A stretch of 64,000 nt of DNA, from assembly GCA_050184415.1 (NCBI GenBank), contig JBFXAJ010000001.1, forward strand, positions 62,001 to 126,000. The letters run 5' to 3'. How positions within the stretch are numbered: the stretch's first letter is position 1; each line of letters opens with the position of its first letter. The notes under the pieces are model-generated. The model was not told the DNA's origin. It searched no databases and saw nothing but the letters and a program-made list of their open reading frames with translations. This document shows, in pieces, positions 25,171-32,173 of the stretch. Both the position numbers and the translations under genes were made by a program. Source of the stretch: JADLGL01 sp050184415 (GTDB lineage: Bacteria > Pseudomonadota > Alphaproteobacteria > Rhizobiales > Kaistiaceae).

Positions 25171-25566
25171 ATGAAACAATGGTCCGACAGCCGGGCCGCC
25201 GCGGTGCGCCGGGTCGTCCTGGTGGACGACGATGCCGCCGTCCGTTCGGCGCTGACATTCGCTCTCGAAGCGGAGGGCTACGTCGTGCTGTCGTTTGCCG
25301 ACGCCGAAACGGTCCTGATGCAGGAGCCGGCTGCGGACTGCTACGTGATCGACGACCGCCTGCCCGGAGGGATGAGTGGCCTTGACCTCGTGCGTGAGCT
25401 GCGGACCAACGCCGTCACCGTGCCGGCCGTCATCATCACGACGCATCCGACAATGGCTGTCATCCACCGCGCCAAGGCGTTGGGTGTCCCGATCGTTGAG
25501 AAGCCCCTCATCGGGCCGGCTCTCGCCTTGACGCTCGAAGGCTTGATCGGCCCGCCGCGCCCGTGA
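25171..25566 (+). CDS. Single-domain receiver protein, FixJ-like
   Basis: 131 residues, one receiver domain with no output domain. Acidic pocket VLVDDDAAVRS, phosphoacceptor Asp61 in VIDDRLPGGMSGLDLV, Thr in VIITTHP and Lys in IVEKPL are all intact, so it should accept phosphate. It resembles the FixJ receiver half, and a perfect FixK box lies in front. By analogy with single receivers in other pathways it may drain phosphate from FixL or compete with FixJ, a negative feedback loop; this is inference. Not part of the fixLJ overlap: 58 nt separate it from fixJ. Confidence 0.85.
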   Translation: MKQWSDSRAAAVRRVVLVDDDAAVRSALTFALEAEGYVVLSFADAETVLMQEPAADCYVIDDRLPGGMSGLDLVRELRTNAVTVPAVIITTHPTMAVIHRAKALGVPIVEKPLIGPALALTLEGLIGPPRP

Positions 25567-25616
25567 GCGCGCCGGCACCCCCGGGGGCATGTCGACGCGC
25601 AGGCGGTGTCGAGGCT

Positions 25617-26144
25617 TCAGACCCGCGACGCGGTCCGCGCGAGGGAACGTCCCCAATCGGCTGCGCGCTCGAGCTCGCCCGACTTCAGCACAGTGGACTC
25701 CCGGTCGGCGGTGATGAGGAACTGCTCCGGACCGGCGATGAGCCGATAGCCGCGACGCTGCAGCTGTTTGGCTTCTCCCTTGGCAGCCGACCCGCCGGAC
25801 AGGATACCGAACGATCCCGAGCCGGTGTCGAAAGCGGCGGCCTTGATCCCCTGGCCGCCCGGCAACCCGTCGATCCATTCCCGGACGCCGATGCCCTGGG
25901 ACGGCGGCTGCACGCCCTGCTTGGCCGCCTGGTCGCGCGCCGCTTTCCGCGTGCTCGGGCGGCTCATCGACCAGGCGTAGGTGGGACCGCCGACGACGAG
26001 GAGGTCGAGCCCGGCAGCGTCGCTCGCTGCCGCCCCGACTTCCACCGTCTCGGTTTCGAACAGTTCCGAGAGTCCGGAGGCGATGGCCTCGGCAACGGCC
26101 TTGGTATTCCCAAGGACCGACTCATAGACGACACGTGCTTTCAT
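25617..26144 (-). CDS. Flavodoxin domain protein
   Basis: 175 residues, cytoplasmic. FMN phosphate loop VVYESVLGNTKAVAEAIASGL (T/S-X-T/N-type loop, here ESVLGNTK), then LLVVGGPTYAWSMSRPSTRKAA and AAFDTGSGSFGILSGGSAAKG, the later flavin-contact loops. It differs from small electron-carrier flavodoxins by a more divergent second half, as seen in the flavodoxin domain proteins co-located with USP-like stress genes. ATG at 26144 has aaaggag upstream. A FixK/FNR-type site ends 52 nt upstream, so low-oxygen induction is predicted. Confidence 0.85.
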   Translation of the reverse strand: MKARVVYESVLGNTKAVAEAIASGLSELFETETVEVGAAASDAAGLDLLVVGGPTYAWSMSRPSTRKAARDQAAKQGVQPPSQGIGVREWIDGLPGGQGIKAAAFDTGSGSFGILSGGSAAKGEAKQLQRRGYRLIAGPEQFLITADRESTVLKSGELERAADWGRSLARTASRV

Positions 26145-26195
26145 GGAGGGTCTCCTTTCCGGTCCAGGAGATGCCCCATCGGCCGTATCGTGGAA

Positions 26196-26209
26196 TTGAC
26201 GTGCGTCAA
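26196..26209. promoter_or_regulatory. FNR/FixK-type site for the flavodoxin gene
   Basis: TTGAC-gtgc-GTCAA, a perfect inverted repeat. Centre 26202.5 predicts a minus-strand transcript start near 26161, 17 nt before the flavodoxin ATG. Confidence 0.6.
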
Positions 26210-26239
26210 GATCCGGGATGTGCCGTCCCGGTGGTGTAC

Positions 26240-26253
26240 TTGATCCACATCAA
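26240..26253. promoter_or_regulatory. Perfect FixK/FNR box for the SPW protein gene
   Basis: TTGAT-ccac-ATCAA, exact consensus. Centre 26246.5 predicts a plus-strand start near 26288, 26 nt before the ATG at 26314 and ahead of its ggagag site. With 26196-26209 it forms a two-site divergent control region. Confidence 0.75.
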
Positions 26254-26313
26254 GGAACACTTCGTCGGACCGGATAGAAGTCGTCTTCATCGGATCAACC
26301 CGGAGAGACGGCA

Positions 26314-26679
26314 ATGGCAAATGTTCGATGGCAGATGTGGCTCAGTGCGCTCGCTGGCCTGATGGTGTTCGTGGCGCCCTGGGTTCTCGGCAATGACGCG
26401 ACGACTGTGGCCGCCTCGGTCAGCGACCTCGCAAACTGGAACCTCTGGATCGCCGGCGGCGCCGTCGTGGTGCTCGCGCTTGCGGCGATCCTTTCCTACC
26501 GCCCTTGGGAGGAATGGGTCTCGGTTCTGATCGGGGCCTGGCTCGTCGCGTCGCCGTGGGTGTTCGGCTTCACCGCCGCAACGGTGCTGGCGTGGACCGT
26601 TTGGGTCGCCGGCGGCGTCCTCGTGGTCCTCGGCCTCTGGGCGCTCGGCGCCAATATTGACACCCGTCGTTACGCATAG
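26314..26679 (+). CDS. SPW-repeat membrane protein
   Basis: 121 residues with four membrane spans arranged as two repeats; each repeat carries the signature, FVAPWVLGND in the first and VASPWVFGFT in the second, each preceded by W followed by a helix. This is the SPW repeat family, of unknown function, often next to stress or low-oxygen genes. ATG at 26314 has cggagagacgg upstream. Exact FixK box in front and a strong intrinsic terminator 16 nt after the stop make it a single-gene transcript. Confidence 0.88.
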   Translation: MANVRWQMWLSALAGLMVFVAPWVLGNDATTVAASVSDLANWNLWIAGGAVVVLALAAILSYRPWEEWVSVLIGAWLVASPWVFGFTAATVLAWTVWVAGGVLVVLGLWALGANIDTRRYA

Positions 26680-26694
26680 ACGATCCCACCGCCC

Positions 26695-26730
26695 GGGCCC
26701 GGTCACCTCCGTGTGGCCGGGCTCGCTTTT
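26695..26730 (+). terminator. Intrinsic terminator after the SPW gene
   Basis: 12 bp stem (26695-26706 with 26713-26724, including two G-T pairs), 6 nt loop, followed by gcTTTT. Confidence 0.8.
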
Positions 26731-26937
26731 CGTGACGGTGCGGGACAGAGGGCGGACGAGACCGCCGCCGCGGTCGTTCCTGCGCGGGATAGGGGGTCGA
26801 TGTAGCGCCGCCCCTGCGGCACCGGCGACCTGAGCCGCGACCGCCGCAATCCCGACCAAAAGCGCTGTCAGGACATGCGCCGTCCCGGCGAGGCGCGCGC
26901 CGATTTCACGTACCGATTGCCACGGAGCAAAACGCAC

Positions 26938-27663
26938 ATGAAACGCCTGTTCGCCGCCCTGTCCGTGGCGGTGCTCATCGCCGCGCCCGCCTTTGCCCAG
27001 GTCCCCGAGGCGCCGCAGACGGCGACGCTGACGGTCGATGGCGAGGGGCAGGGTTTTAAGGCGCCCGACATCGTCATCATCGACATCGGCGTCACCACCC
27101 GCGCCGACACGCCCGCGGCCGCGCTCGCCGACAATTCCACGCAGATGGACGCCGTCATTGCGGTGGTCCGCGGCGCCGGGGTCGAGGAGCGCGACGTGTC
27201 GACGTCGAACTTCACGATCAACCCGGTCTATGCCGAGCAGCGGCCGGAGGCGTACAACCAGCCGCTTGAGGTCATCGGCTATGAGGTGACCAACCAGGTC
27301 ACGGTCCGGATCCGCGACATCGCCGTTTCCGGGCCAGTCCTCGACCAGGTCGTGGCCGCCGGGGCGAACCGCATCAACGGTATCCGCTTCACCATCGACG
27401 AGCCGCAGCCGATCCGCGACGAGGCCATGCAGGCCGCGATCGCCGACGCGCAGCGGAAGGCCGAGGTGATGGCCGAGGCCGCGGGCGTGCGGCTGGTGCG
27501 GATCCTTTCGCTCAGCACCTACGCCAACGTCCAGCCGGTCGCCGCGCAGCGGATGGATTTCGCCGCTGCGCAGGCCGCCCCGCCGCCGCCGATCCTGGGC
27601 GGCGAGCAGGCGATCACCGCGACCGCGACGATCGTCTACGAGATCGCGCCGCTCGGCGAATGA
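26938..27663 (+). CDS. SIMPL domain (DUF541) secreted protein
   Basis: 241 residues. Signal peptide MKRLFAALSVAVLIAAPAFAQ, so periplasmic. The mature part opens ATLTVDGEGQGFKAPDIVIIDIGV, followed by the family blocks VSTSNFTINPVY, GYEVTNQVTVRIRD and RKAEVMAEAAGVRLVRILSL, the full SIMPL/DUF541 (BP26/OMP28) fold. In Brucella the homologue is the BP26 antigen, which forms channel-like oligomers; role here unknown. ATG at 26938, immediately before the signal peptide. Single gene downstream of a terminator. Confidence 0.93.
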   Translation: MKRLFAALSVAVLIAAPAFAQVPEAPQTATLTVDGEGQGFKAPDIVIIDIGVTTRADTPAAALADNSTQMDAVIAVVRGAGVEERDVSTSNFTINPVYAEQRPEAYNQPLEVIGYEVTNQVTVRIRDIAVSGPVLDQVVAAGANRINGIRFTIDEPQPIRDEAMQAAIADAQRKAEVMAEAAGVRLVRILSLSTYANVQPVAAQRMDFAAAQAAPPPPILGGEQAITATATIVYEIAPLGE

Positions 27664-27820
27664 GTGTCATGCGTGGCCGATAGCCGGTAGCGCGCGGGGA
27701 GGGAACGGTCCGGCGTCGGCCGGGTGCCCTCCCTCCCTGCGGCCGGTGCGGGTTGCTGTCTCGCGACTGTCACCGGGGCCCCCTAGCGTCGGCCTGCCCC
27801 AACCCCAAGGAGCATGCAAA

Positions 27821-28144
27821 ATGGCGCAGTTTCTCTTCCTTTATCGCGGTCCGGCACAGGACATGAGCACCGTCACGCCTGAGCAGTTCGCTGCAGAGAT
27901 GGCCGAGTGGAACACCTGGATGGACGCGGTTGGCGACAGCCTCACCGATGGCGGCAATCCGGTCGTCGCCCATGCGAACGTCACCTCGAATGGCGGCGGC
28001 ACGACCACCGACGTCAATGGCTACTCGATCGTCGAAGCGGAGGACCTCGCGGGGGCGCGTGAGTTCCTCAAGGACCACCCGCATCTCAAGAATCCGGGCA
28101 ACTCGGTCGACGTTCTCGAGGTGATGCCGCCGCAGATGGATTAG
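27821..28144 (+). CDS. YCII/DGPF-like domain protein
   Basis: 107 residues. Begins MAQFLFLYRGPAQDMSTVTPEQ, followed by EWNTWMDAVGDSLTDGGNPV and a GYSIVEAEDLAGAREFLKDHPH block; this matches YCII-related (YciI-like) proteins, small dimeric alpha/beta barrels with a His-Asp pair of unknown activity. The ATG at 27821 has aaggag 8 nt upstream; an ATG at 27814 is out of frame. No signal peptide. Single gene. Confidence 0.82.
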   Translation: MAQFLFLYRGPAQDMSTVTPEQFAAEMAEWNTWMDAVGDSLTDGGNPVVAHANVTSNGGGTTTDVNGYSIVEAEDLAGAREFLKDHPHLKNPGNSVDVLEVMPPQMD

Positions 28145-28474
28145 CCGCACAAGGGGCGGTGGGCGGCGGCCGGGACGGAGAAAGTCTTCCCAGCCGGTGC
28201 TGCGACGGGGCGGCGCGGGCGGCGCTATGCCGGTGCCGCGACCGCCCGGAGTGCCCGGTGCCGTGAACCGCTCCCTGCAACCGTCCCGAGTCTCTACGAG
28301 GGCGGCTTGTCGCAGGGGGCGAACAATCCTATCTTCCGCCGCGTTCGAGATTTGGCTCTGCCTTGCTGCCCGCCCGAAAGGGCCGCTTCCAAGACACCGC
28401 TGGACTTCGAGAGCTGCCGTGACGCGCACGGCGTATGTTGCCCCGCAGCGGGTATGTCTAAAGGAGGGCCGGCA
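28145..28474. other. 330 bp leader region of the cold-shock gene
   Basis: No gene is supported. The 3' part carries an in-frame ATG at 28454 seven codons before the chosen csp start, and the region is unusually long for a gap here; cold-shock mRNAs often have long structured leaders. No promoter could be assigned with confidence. Confidence 0.35.
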
Positions 28475-28678
28475 ATGGCCAGTGGCACCGTCAAGTTCTT
28501 CAACACTCAGAAGGGTTATGGGTTCATCCAGCCGGCCGACGGCGGACCGGACGTTTTCGTCCACGTCACCGCGGTCGAGAAGGCCGGGATGCGCTCCCTC
28601 GTCGAGGGCCAGAAGGTCAATTTCGAGGTGGTGATGGAGCGCGGCAAGAAGGCCGCGGGGAACCTCTCCCCAGGCTAG
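28475..28678 (+). CDS. Cold-shock domain protein
   Basis: 67 residues, a single OB-fold that binds single-stranded RNA or DNA. MASGTVKFFNTQKGYGFIQP and DVFVHVTAVEKAGM carry the RNP1 (KGYGFI) and RNP2 (VFVHVTA) motifs with their aromatic residues. The ATG at 28475 has aaaggaggg 5 nt upstream and starts the fold at the usual place; an ATG at 28454 would add seven residues and overlap that ribosome site. A strong terminator follows 32 nt after the stop. Confidence 0.95.
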   Translation: MASGTVKFFNTQKGYGFIQPADGGPDVFVHVTAVEKAGMRSLVEGQKVNFEVVMERGKKAAGNLSPG

Positions 28679-28710
28679 TTGTCCGCTTCACACGAAGCGA
28701 AGAACCGAAA

Positions 28711-28740
28711 GCCCCGTTCCGCAAGGAGCGGGGCTTTTTC
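28711..28740 (+). terminator. Intrinsic terminator after the cold-shock gene
   Basis: 10 bp stem gccccgttcc / ggagcggggc with loop gcaa, preceded by AAA and followed by TTTTTC. It could also act for the convergent DUF2188 gene. Confidence 0.85.
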
Positions 28741-28758
28741 TTTGCCGGGCTCAACCAG

Positions 28759-29007
28759 CTATGCGCCGGAATCCTTCACCTTGGTCTCGGGGCGGTCGGC
28801 GCCGGAGGCGACTTCCTCGTGCCAGCGGCCCTGGGAGTCTTCGTAGTCGATGAGCTCGGTCTCGCCGGCGACGCGCTGCTCGGCGGCGGCGCGTTTCGCG
28901 GCCGCCTTCGCTTCGTCGTGGGTGGCGAACGTCTCGGAGAAGGTCCCGCCGACCTTGTAAGCCCAGCCGCCATCATGCTGGACGATCTCGTAGGTGACTT
29001 CGGGCAT
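28759..29007 (-). CDS. DUF2188 domain protein
   Basis: 82 residues, cytoplasmic. Contains the DUF2188 pattern: YEIVQHDGGWAYKVGGTFSE then FATHDEAKAAAKRAAAEQR and a final DSQGRWHEE block. Function unknown. ATG at 29007 has ggag 8-9 nt upstream. An EcfG-type promoter lies 28 nt before the start, making this a probable general stress response gene, in keeping with other small DUF2188 proteins. Confidence 0.85.
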   Translation of the reverse strand: MPEVTYEIVQHDGGWAYKVGGTFSETFATHDEAKAAAKRAAAEQRVAGETELIDYEDSQGRWHEEVASGADRPETKVKDSGA

Positions 29008-29034
29008 CGGTCTGGTCTCCGCTTCAGCGTGGGC

Positions 29035-29059
29035 AACGGGGCGCGGCGGTCAGGGTTCC
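29035..29059 (-). promoter_or_regulatory. EcfG-type promoter for the DUF2188 gene
   Basis: Minus strand GGAAC, 16 nt, CGTT: exact consensus. The predicted transcript starts about 20 nt before the ATG at 29007. The 29008-29313 gap holds this promoter and otherwise no gene I can support. Confidence 0.65.
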
Positions 29060-29313
29060 CGTGGGGCCGGGGACCGCGCCGTCGTCAAGGACCGGTCCAT
29101 GACCGCAGCGGCCGCGCGATGGCGGAGATGATGCCGGGACCGGCGTGGTTTGGATAGACCCTCCGCGCGACCCGGCCGCCGGGCGCGGAGCGTGCCCCGC
29201 CATCGTCACGGGGCCGACGCGGATGCCCGGTTAGGGTTACCATCGCACTGCGCCGGCAGCCGGAGGTTGCGGGCGTGCACGCACATGGAGCGAAGGAAAC
29301 ATGACCCAACACA

Positions 29314-30882
29314 ATGAGGACGATCGGGATGAGGATGATTGGAGGGATTGCCGCAGCGCTCCTGGCGTCGGCCGGCGCCGCGTTCGCCCAGGCCGGGCCG
29401 ACGCAGGATGAGCTCAACGCCGCTGCCACGAACACCCGCGACTGGCTCTACGCCACGCATGATTATTCCGGACAGCGCCATGTCCGGACCGACCTGATCA
29501 ACACCGAGAATGCCGCCGAGCTGCGGCCGGTCTGCATGCTGCAGCTCGCGGTCGTCGATACGTTCCAGACCAACCCGATCGTCTATGACGGGATGATGTA
29601 TGTCTCGACGCCGAACCTCGTGGTCGCGCTCGACGCGGTGACTTGTGCCGAGGAATGGCGGCAGGAATGGGAGGGCGAGCGCGGCGGGATCGCCTCGCAG
29701 CGCGGCCTCGCGCTGAAGGACGGCATCCTTGTCCGCGGCACGCCTGACGGGCACCTCCTCGCGCTCGACGCCGCGGACGGCGATCTCCTCTGGGAGGTCG
29801 ACGCGGTCGACCCCGACAGCACGGACAGCGTCAACGTCGCGCCCGTCATCTTCGAGGACATGGTGATCGTCGGGCCGGCCGGCACGGTGAACGGCTGGGT
29901 CGGCGCGTTCTCGCTCACCGACGGCAGCCCGATCTGGCGCTTCAACACCATGCCGCAGCCGGGCGAGTTCGGCCGCGACACCTGGGGCGATCATGAGGGG
30001 CTGACCACCGGCGCCATCGGCGGCGGCTCGGTGTGGACGATCATGTCGCTCGACCACGAGGCAGGCGTGCTCTACGTGCCGGTCGGCAACGCCAACCCGG
30101 CCTTCTATGGCGGCGACCGGCCGGGCGACAACCTCTACACCAACTCGCTGCTCGCCATCGACGTCCGCACCGGCGAGCTCCTCTGGTACTACCAGATGGT
30201 CCCGCATGACGTGCACAATTGGGACACCAGCCAGGCCGGGCCGCTGTTCACCGCCATGATCGGCGGCGTCGAGCGCAACCTCGTCGCCGCCACCGGCAAG
30301 AGCGGCATCCTCCACATCGTCGACCGGGGCACCCAGGAGGTGCTGTCGCGGACGCCGGTGACGACGCAGGAGAACGCCGGCCTGCCGCTGACCCGCGAGG
30401 GCATCCACATGTGCCCGGGCTATCTCGGCGGCGTGCAGTGGAACGGCCCGTCATGGAACCCCGACACCGGGCTCCTCTACGTGCCCTCGATCGACTGGTG
30501 CTCGGTGTTCTTCGAGGACCCGGCGGTCGGGCGCGGCGGCGGCTACGAGATGGACGAGGACTGGCGCGGCTGGGTGACGGCGGTCGACCCGACCGACGGC
30601 TCGGTGCGCTGGGCCTATGAGGCGGCGGCGCCGATGGTGGCGTCGGTGACGACGACCTCCGGCGGCCTCGTCCTCGCCGGTGCGCTGGACGGCAATTTCC
30701 TGGTTCTCGATGCCGCGGACGGCGCAGAACTCTACCGCTTCCAGACCGGCGGCGCGCTCGCCGGCGGCATCGTCACCTACGAGATCGACGGCCGCCAGTA
30801 CATCGCGGTGATGTCCGGCAGCGAGTCCGGCCTCTGGGGCTCGCACGGCTCGCCGACGGTGATCGTGTTCAGCGTGCCGTAG
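29314..30882 (+). CDS. PQQ-dependent dehydrogenase (quinoprotein alcohol dehydrogenase-like)
   Basis: 522 residues. A signal peptide (about 1-25, ending AFAQAG) sends it to the periplasm. An eight-bladed beta-propeller follows, seen as repeated W-motifs such as ALDAADGDLLWEVDA, AIDVRTGELLWYYQMVPHD, AVDPTDGSVRWAYEA and VLDAADGAELYRFQTGG. The PQQ dehydrogenase block WDTSQAGPLF and the GGVQWNGPSWNPDTGLLYVP segment are typical. There is no C-terminal cytochrome c domain and no PQQ synthesis or cytochrome gene nearby. Substrate, probably an alcohol or sugar, is unknown. ATG at 29314; ATGs at 29329 and 29335 are possible. Confidence 0.9.
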   Translation: MRTIGMRMIGGIAAALLASAGAAFAQAGPTQDELNAAATNTRDWLYATHDYSGQRHVRTDLINTENAAELRPVCMLQLAVVDTFQTNPIVYDGMMYVSTPNLVVALDAVTCAEEWRQEWEGERGGIASQRGLALKDGILVRGTPDGHLLALDAADGDLLWEVDAVDPDSTDSVNVAPVIFEDMVIVGPAGTVNGWVGAFSLTDGSPIWRFNTMPQPGEFGRDTWGDHEGLTTGAIGGGSVWTIMSLDHEAGVLYVPVGNANPAFYGGDRPGDNLYTNSLLAIDVRTGELLWYYQMVPHDVHNWDTSQAGPLFTAMIGGVERNLVAATGKSGILHIVDRGTQEVLSRTPVTTQENAGLPLTREGIHMCPGYLGGVQWNGPSWNPDTGLLYVPSIDWCSVFFEDPAVGRGGGYEMDEDWRGWVTAVDPTDGSVRWAYEAAAPMVASVTTTSGGLVLAGALDGNFLVLDAADGAELYRFQTGGALAGGIVTYEIDGRQYIAVMSGSESGLWGSHGSPTVIVFSVP

Positions 30883-30895
30883 GGGGAGTGATCGG

Positions 30896-30920
30896 CCCGC
30901 GCCGTTCGATACGGCGCGGG
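30896..30920. repeat. Hairpin with TCGAT loop, copy 1
   Basis: Perfect 10 bp stem cccgcgccgt / acggcgcggg closed by loop tcgat, 14 nt after the PQQ dehydrogenase stop. No T-run follows, so intrinsic termination is doubtful. The same stem-loop core recurs at 31916-31934. Confidence 0.6.
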
Positions 30921-31068
30921 TTGGTGGGGAGGGGAGGTGTTTCACGTGAAACGTATCGTGAACAAAGCAACCCCCGTTGTCCTCTTGATTCGACGGCGGC
31001 CGGCCTTGACGCCGGGCCTTGCTCGCCGGTGGGAAGTGCATTCAACCGAGAGGTCCCCGCTCGACTGT

Positions 31069-31236
31069 TCTCCCCCCTTGCGGGGGAGACCGCAAAGCTT
31101 AGGCCGAAGGCCTTAGCGGCGCGCGTAGGGGGTAAGGCGGCTCGAAGGCTTTACTCCAGGCCCAGACCCCCCACGCGGTTCGCTAAAGGCCTGCTGCGCA
31201 GGCCAAGCTCCCCGGTCTCCCCCGCAAGGGGGGAGA
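31069..31236. repeat. RIME-like mosaic element with inverted ends
   Basis: The 21 nt at 31069-31089 (tctccccccttgcgggggag + a) is itself a hairpin, and its exact reverse complement is at 31216-31236. Between them lie further palindromes (aggccgaaggcctt; aggcctgctgcgcaggcc). This is the build of Rhizobium-type intergenic mosaic elements. The surrounding 30883-31789 gap contains no gene that I can support; several open frames there overlap on both strands and have no family features. Confidence 0.65.
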
Positions 31237-31494
31237 AGGGACCGAGCGACCGTGCGCTCAAGCGTCGAGGGCGCCACCGCGCACAAAGCATCCGCCCCAT
31301 GTGCGATTGCCCGGCCTGCAGGGGAGGCGGTGAGAACTCGGCGGGTGCCGCGATCTCCCAGCCGCCCCCTTGCGGGGAGGCGGAAGGTTGCGACTGGAAG
31401 GAGCAAGCTTCGGAGGGGGTCGCGGGCTCACTGTGGCGTCCGGAGCTGGGGAAGACCCCACTGGTTCCGCTTCGCGGAAGCCGGCTCCCCCGCA

Positions 31495-31555
31495 CCGAAG
31501 TCGGATGTTTCCGACTTCGGCAATCCCAAGGGGGAACTCGGCAACAGCCGAGTTC
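31495..31555. repeat. Two adjacent perfect hairpins
   Basis: First: 11 bp stem ccgaagtcgga / tccgacttcgg with loop tgtt (31495-31520). Second: 9 bp stem gaactcggc / gccgagttc with loop aaca (31534-31555). The first is nearly identical to a hairpin in the rpoD leader at 38477-38502. Confidence 0.6.
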
Positions 31556-31703
31556 ACTGGGGGAGCTGAAGGAAGGCGGGCGCGCCGGCGCCGCCGGGAA
31601 AAGTGTCGCCGCCTGTCGCGCCGCGGCGGGGTGGCACCCTTCGATACACACCGATGGTCGCACCCGGGCGGGGGCGTCCCACCTTGAGGGTGGGGCCAGT
31701 CGA

Positions 31704-31760
31704 GGCCGGATGGTCCGGCCCGCCTGGCCTCGAAAGGTCGAAGCCGGAGGTTCCGGCCTC
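31704..31760. repeat. Two further hairpins of the same kind
   Basis: ggccgga-tgg-tccggcc at 31704-31720 and gaagccgga-ggt-tccggcctc (one mismatch) at 31740-31760. The second resembles gaagccgga-cgca-tccggcttc at 38440-38461 before rpoD. Confidence 0.5.
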
Positions 31761-31789
31761 GCCAAACCCGAACCGGATGGAGACCTCCG

Positions 31790-31897
31790 ATGCCGAAACA
31801 CCTGAAATTCCACCTCGCCACCTCGGCGCTGTCATTCCTCCTATATGCCGGTGCCATCGTCGCGGTCCTTGCGAGCTTTGCCGTTGCCTATGCGTGA
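31790..31897 (+). CDS. Possible 35-residue membrane peptide
   Basis: MPKHLKFHLATSALSFLLYA then GAIVAVLASFAVAYA and TGA. A basic, amphipathic start is followed by one hydrophobic span of about 22 residues. ggag lies 8 nt upstream of the ATG. It comes directly after the hairpin block and before the second TCGAT-loop hairpin. The size, the span and the ribosome site support a real small membrane protein, but there is no homologue I can name and chance cannot be excluded. Confidence 0.4.
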   Translation: MPKHLKFHLATSALSFLLYAGAIVAVLASFAVAYA

Positions 31898-31915
31898 CGA
31901 AGACAAACGCCGCCT

Positions 31916-31934
31916 GCGCCGTTCGATACGGCGC
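31916..31934. repeat. Hairpin with TCGAT loop, copy 2
   Basis: gcgccgt-tcgat-acggcgc, extendable outward through gccgcc/ggcggc to about 14 bp with one T-G pair. Same loop and inner stem as the hairpin at 30896-30920; the two bracket the hairpin-rich kilobase and the small peptide gene. It lies 19 nt after that gene's stop. The rest of 31898-32173 holds nothing I recognise. Confidence 0.55.
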
Positions 31935-32173
31935 GGGCGGCGGTCTGGCCGATGCCCTTGACCGTCCGAGCCGCCGGTCACCGCCAAGAGTAAAGGAGCC
32001 GCCCCAGCGCCCTATTTCGACACTCGCAATAACAGACAGTCCGGGCCTACATCAGAAAAGATCACCGCATCCGTTGTCGGAAGCGCAGAAGGGTGGGCAC
32101 TCCGGTCTCAACGAGAACTCATCTCCGAATCCCGGCGCCAAGTCGTAGGGCGCTCCCTCGAGGCCGAAGCGGT

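Noticed and set aside
30883..31789. CRISPR array in the repeat-rich block
   Set aside because: The repeats are different palindromes at uneven spacing, not one repeat with even spacers, and there are no cas genes.
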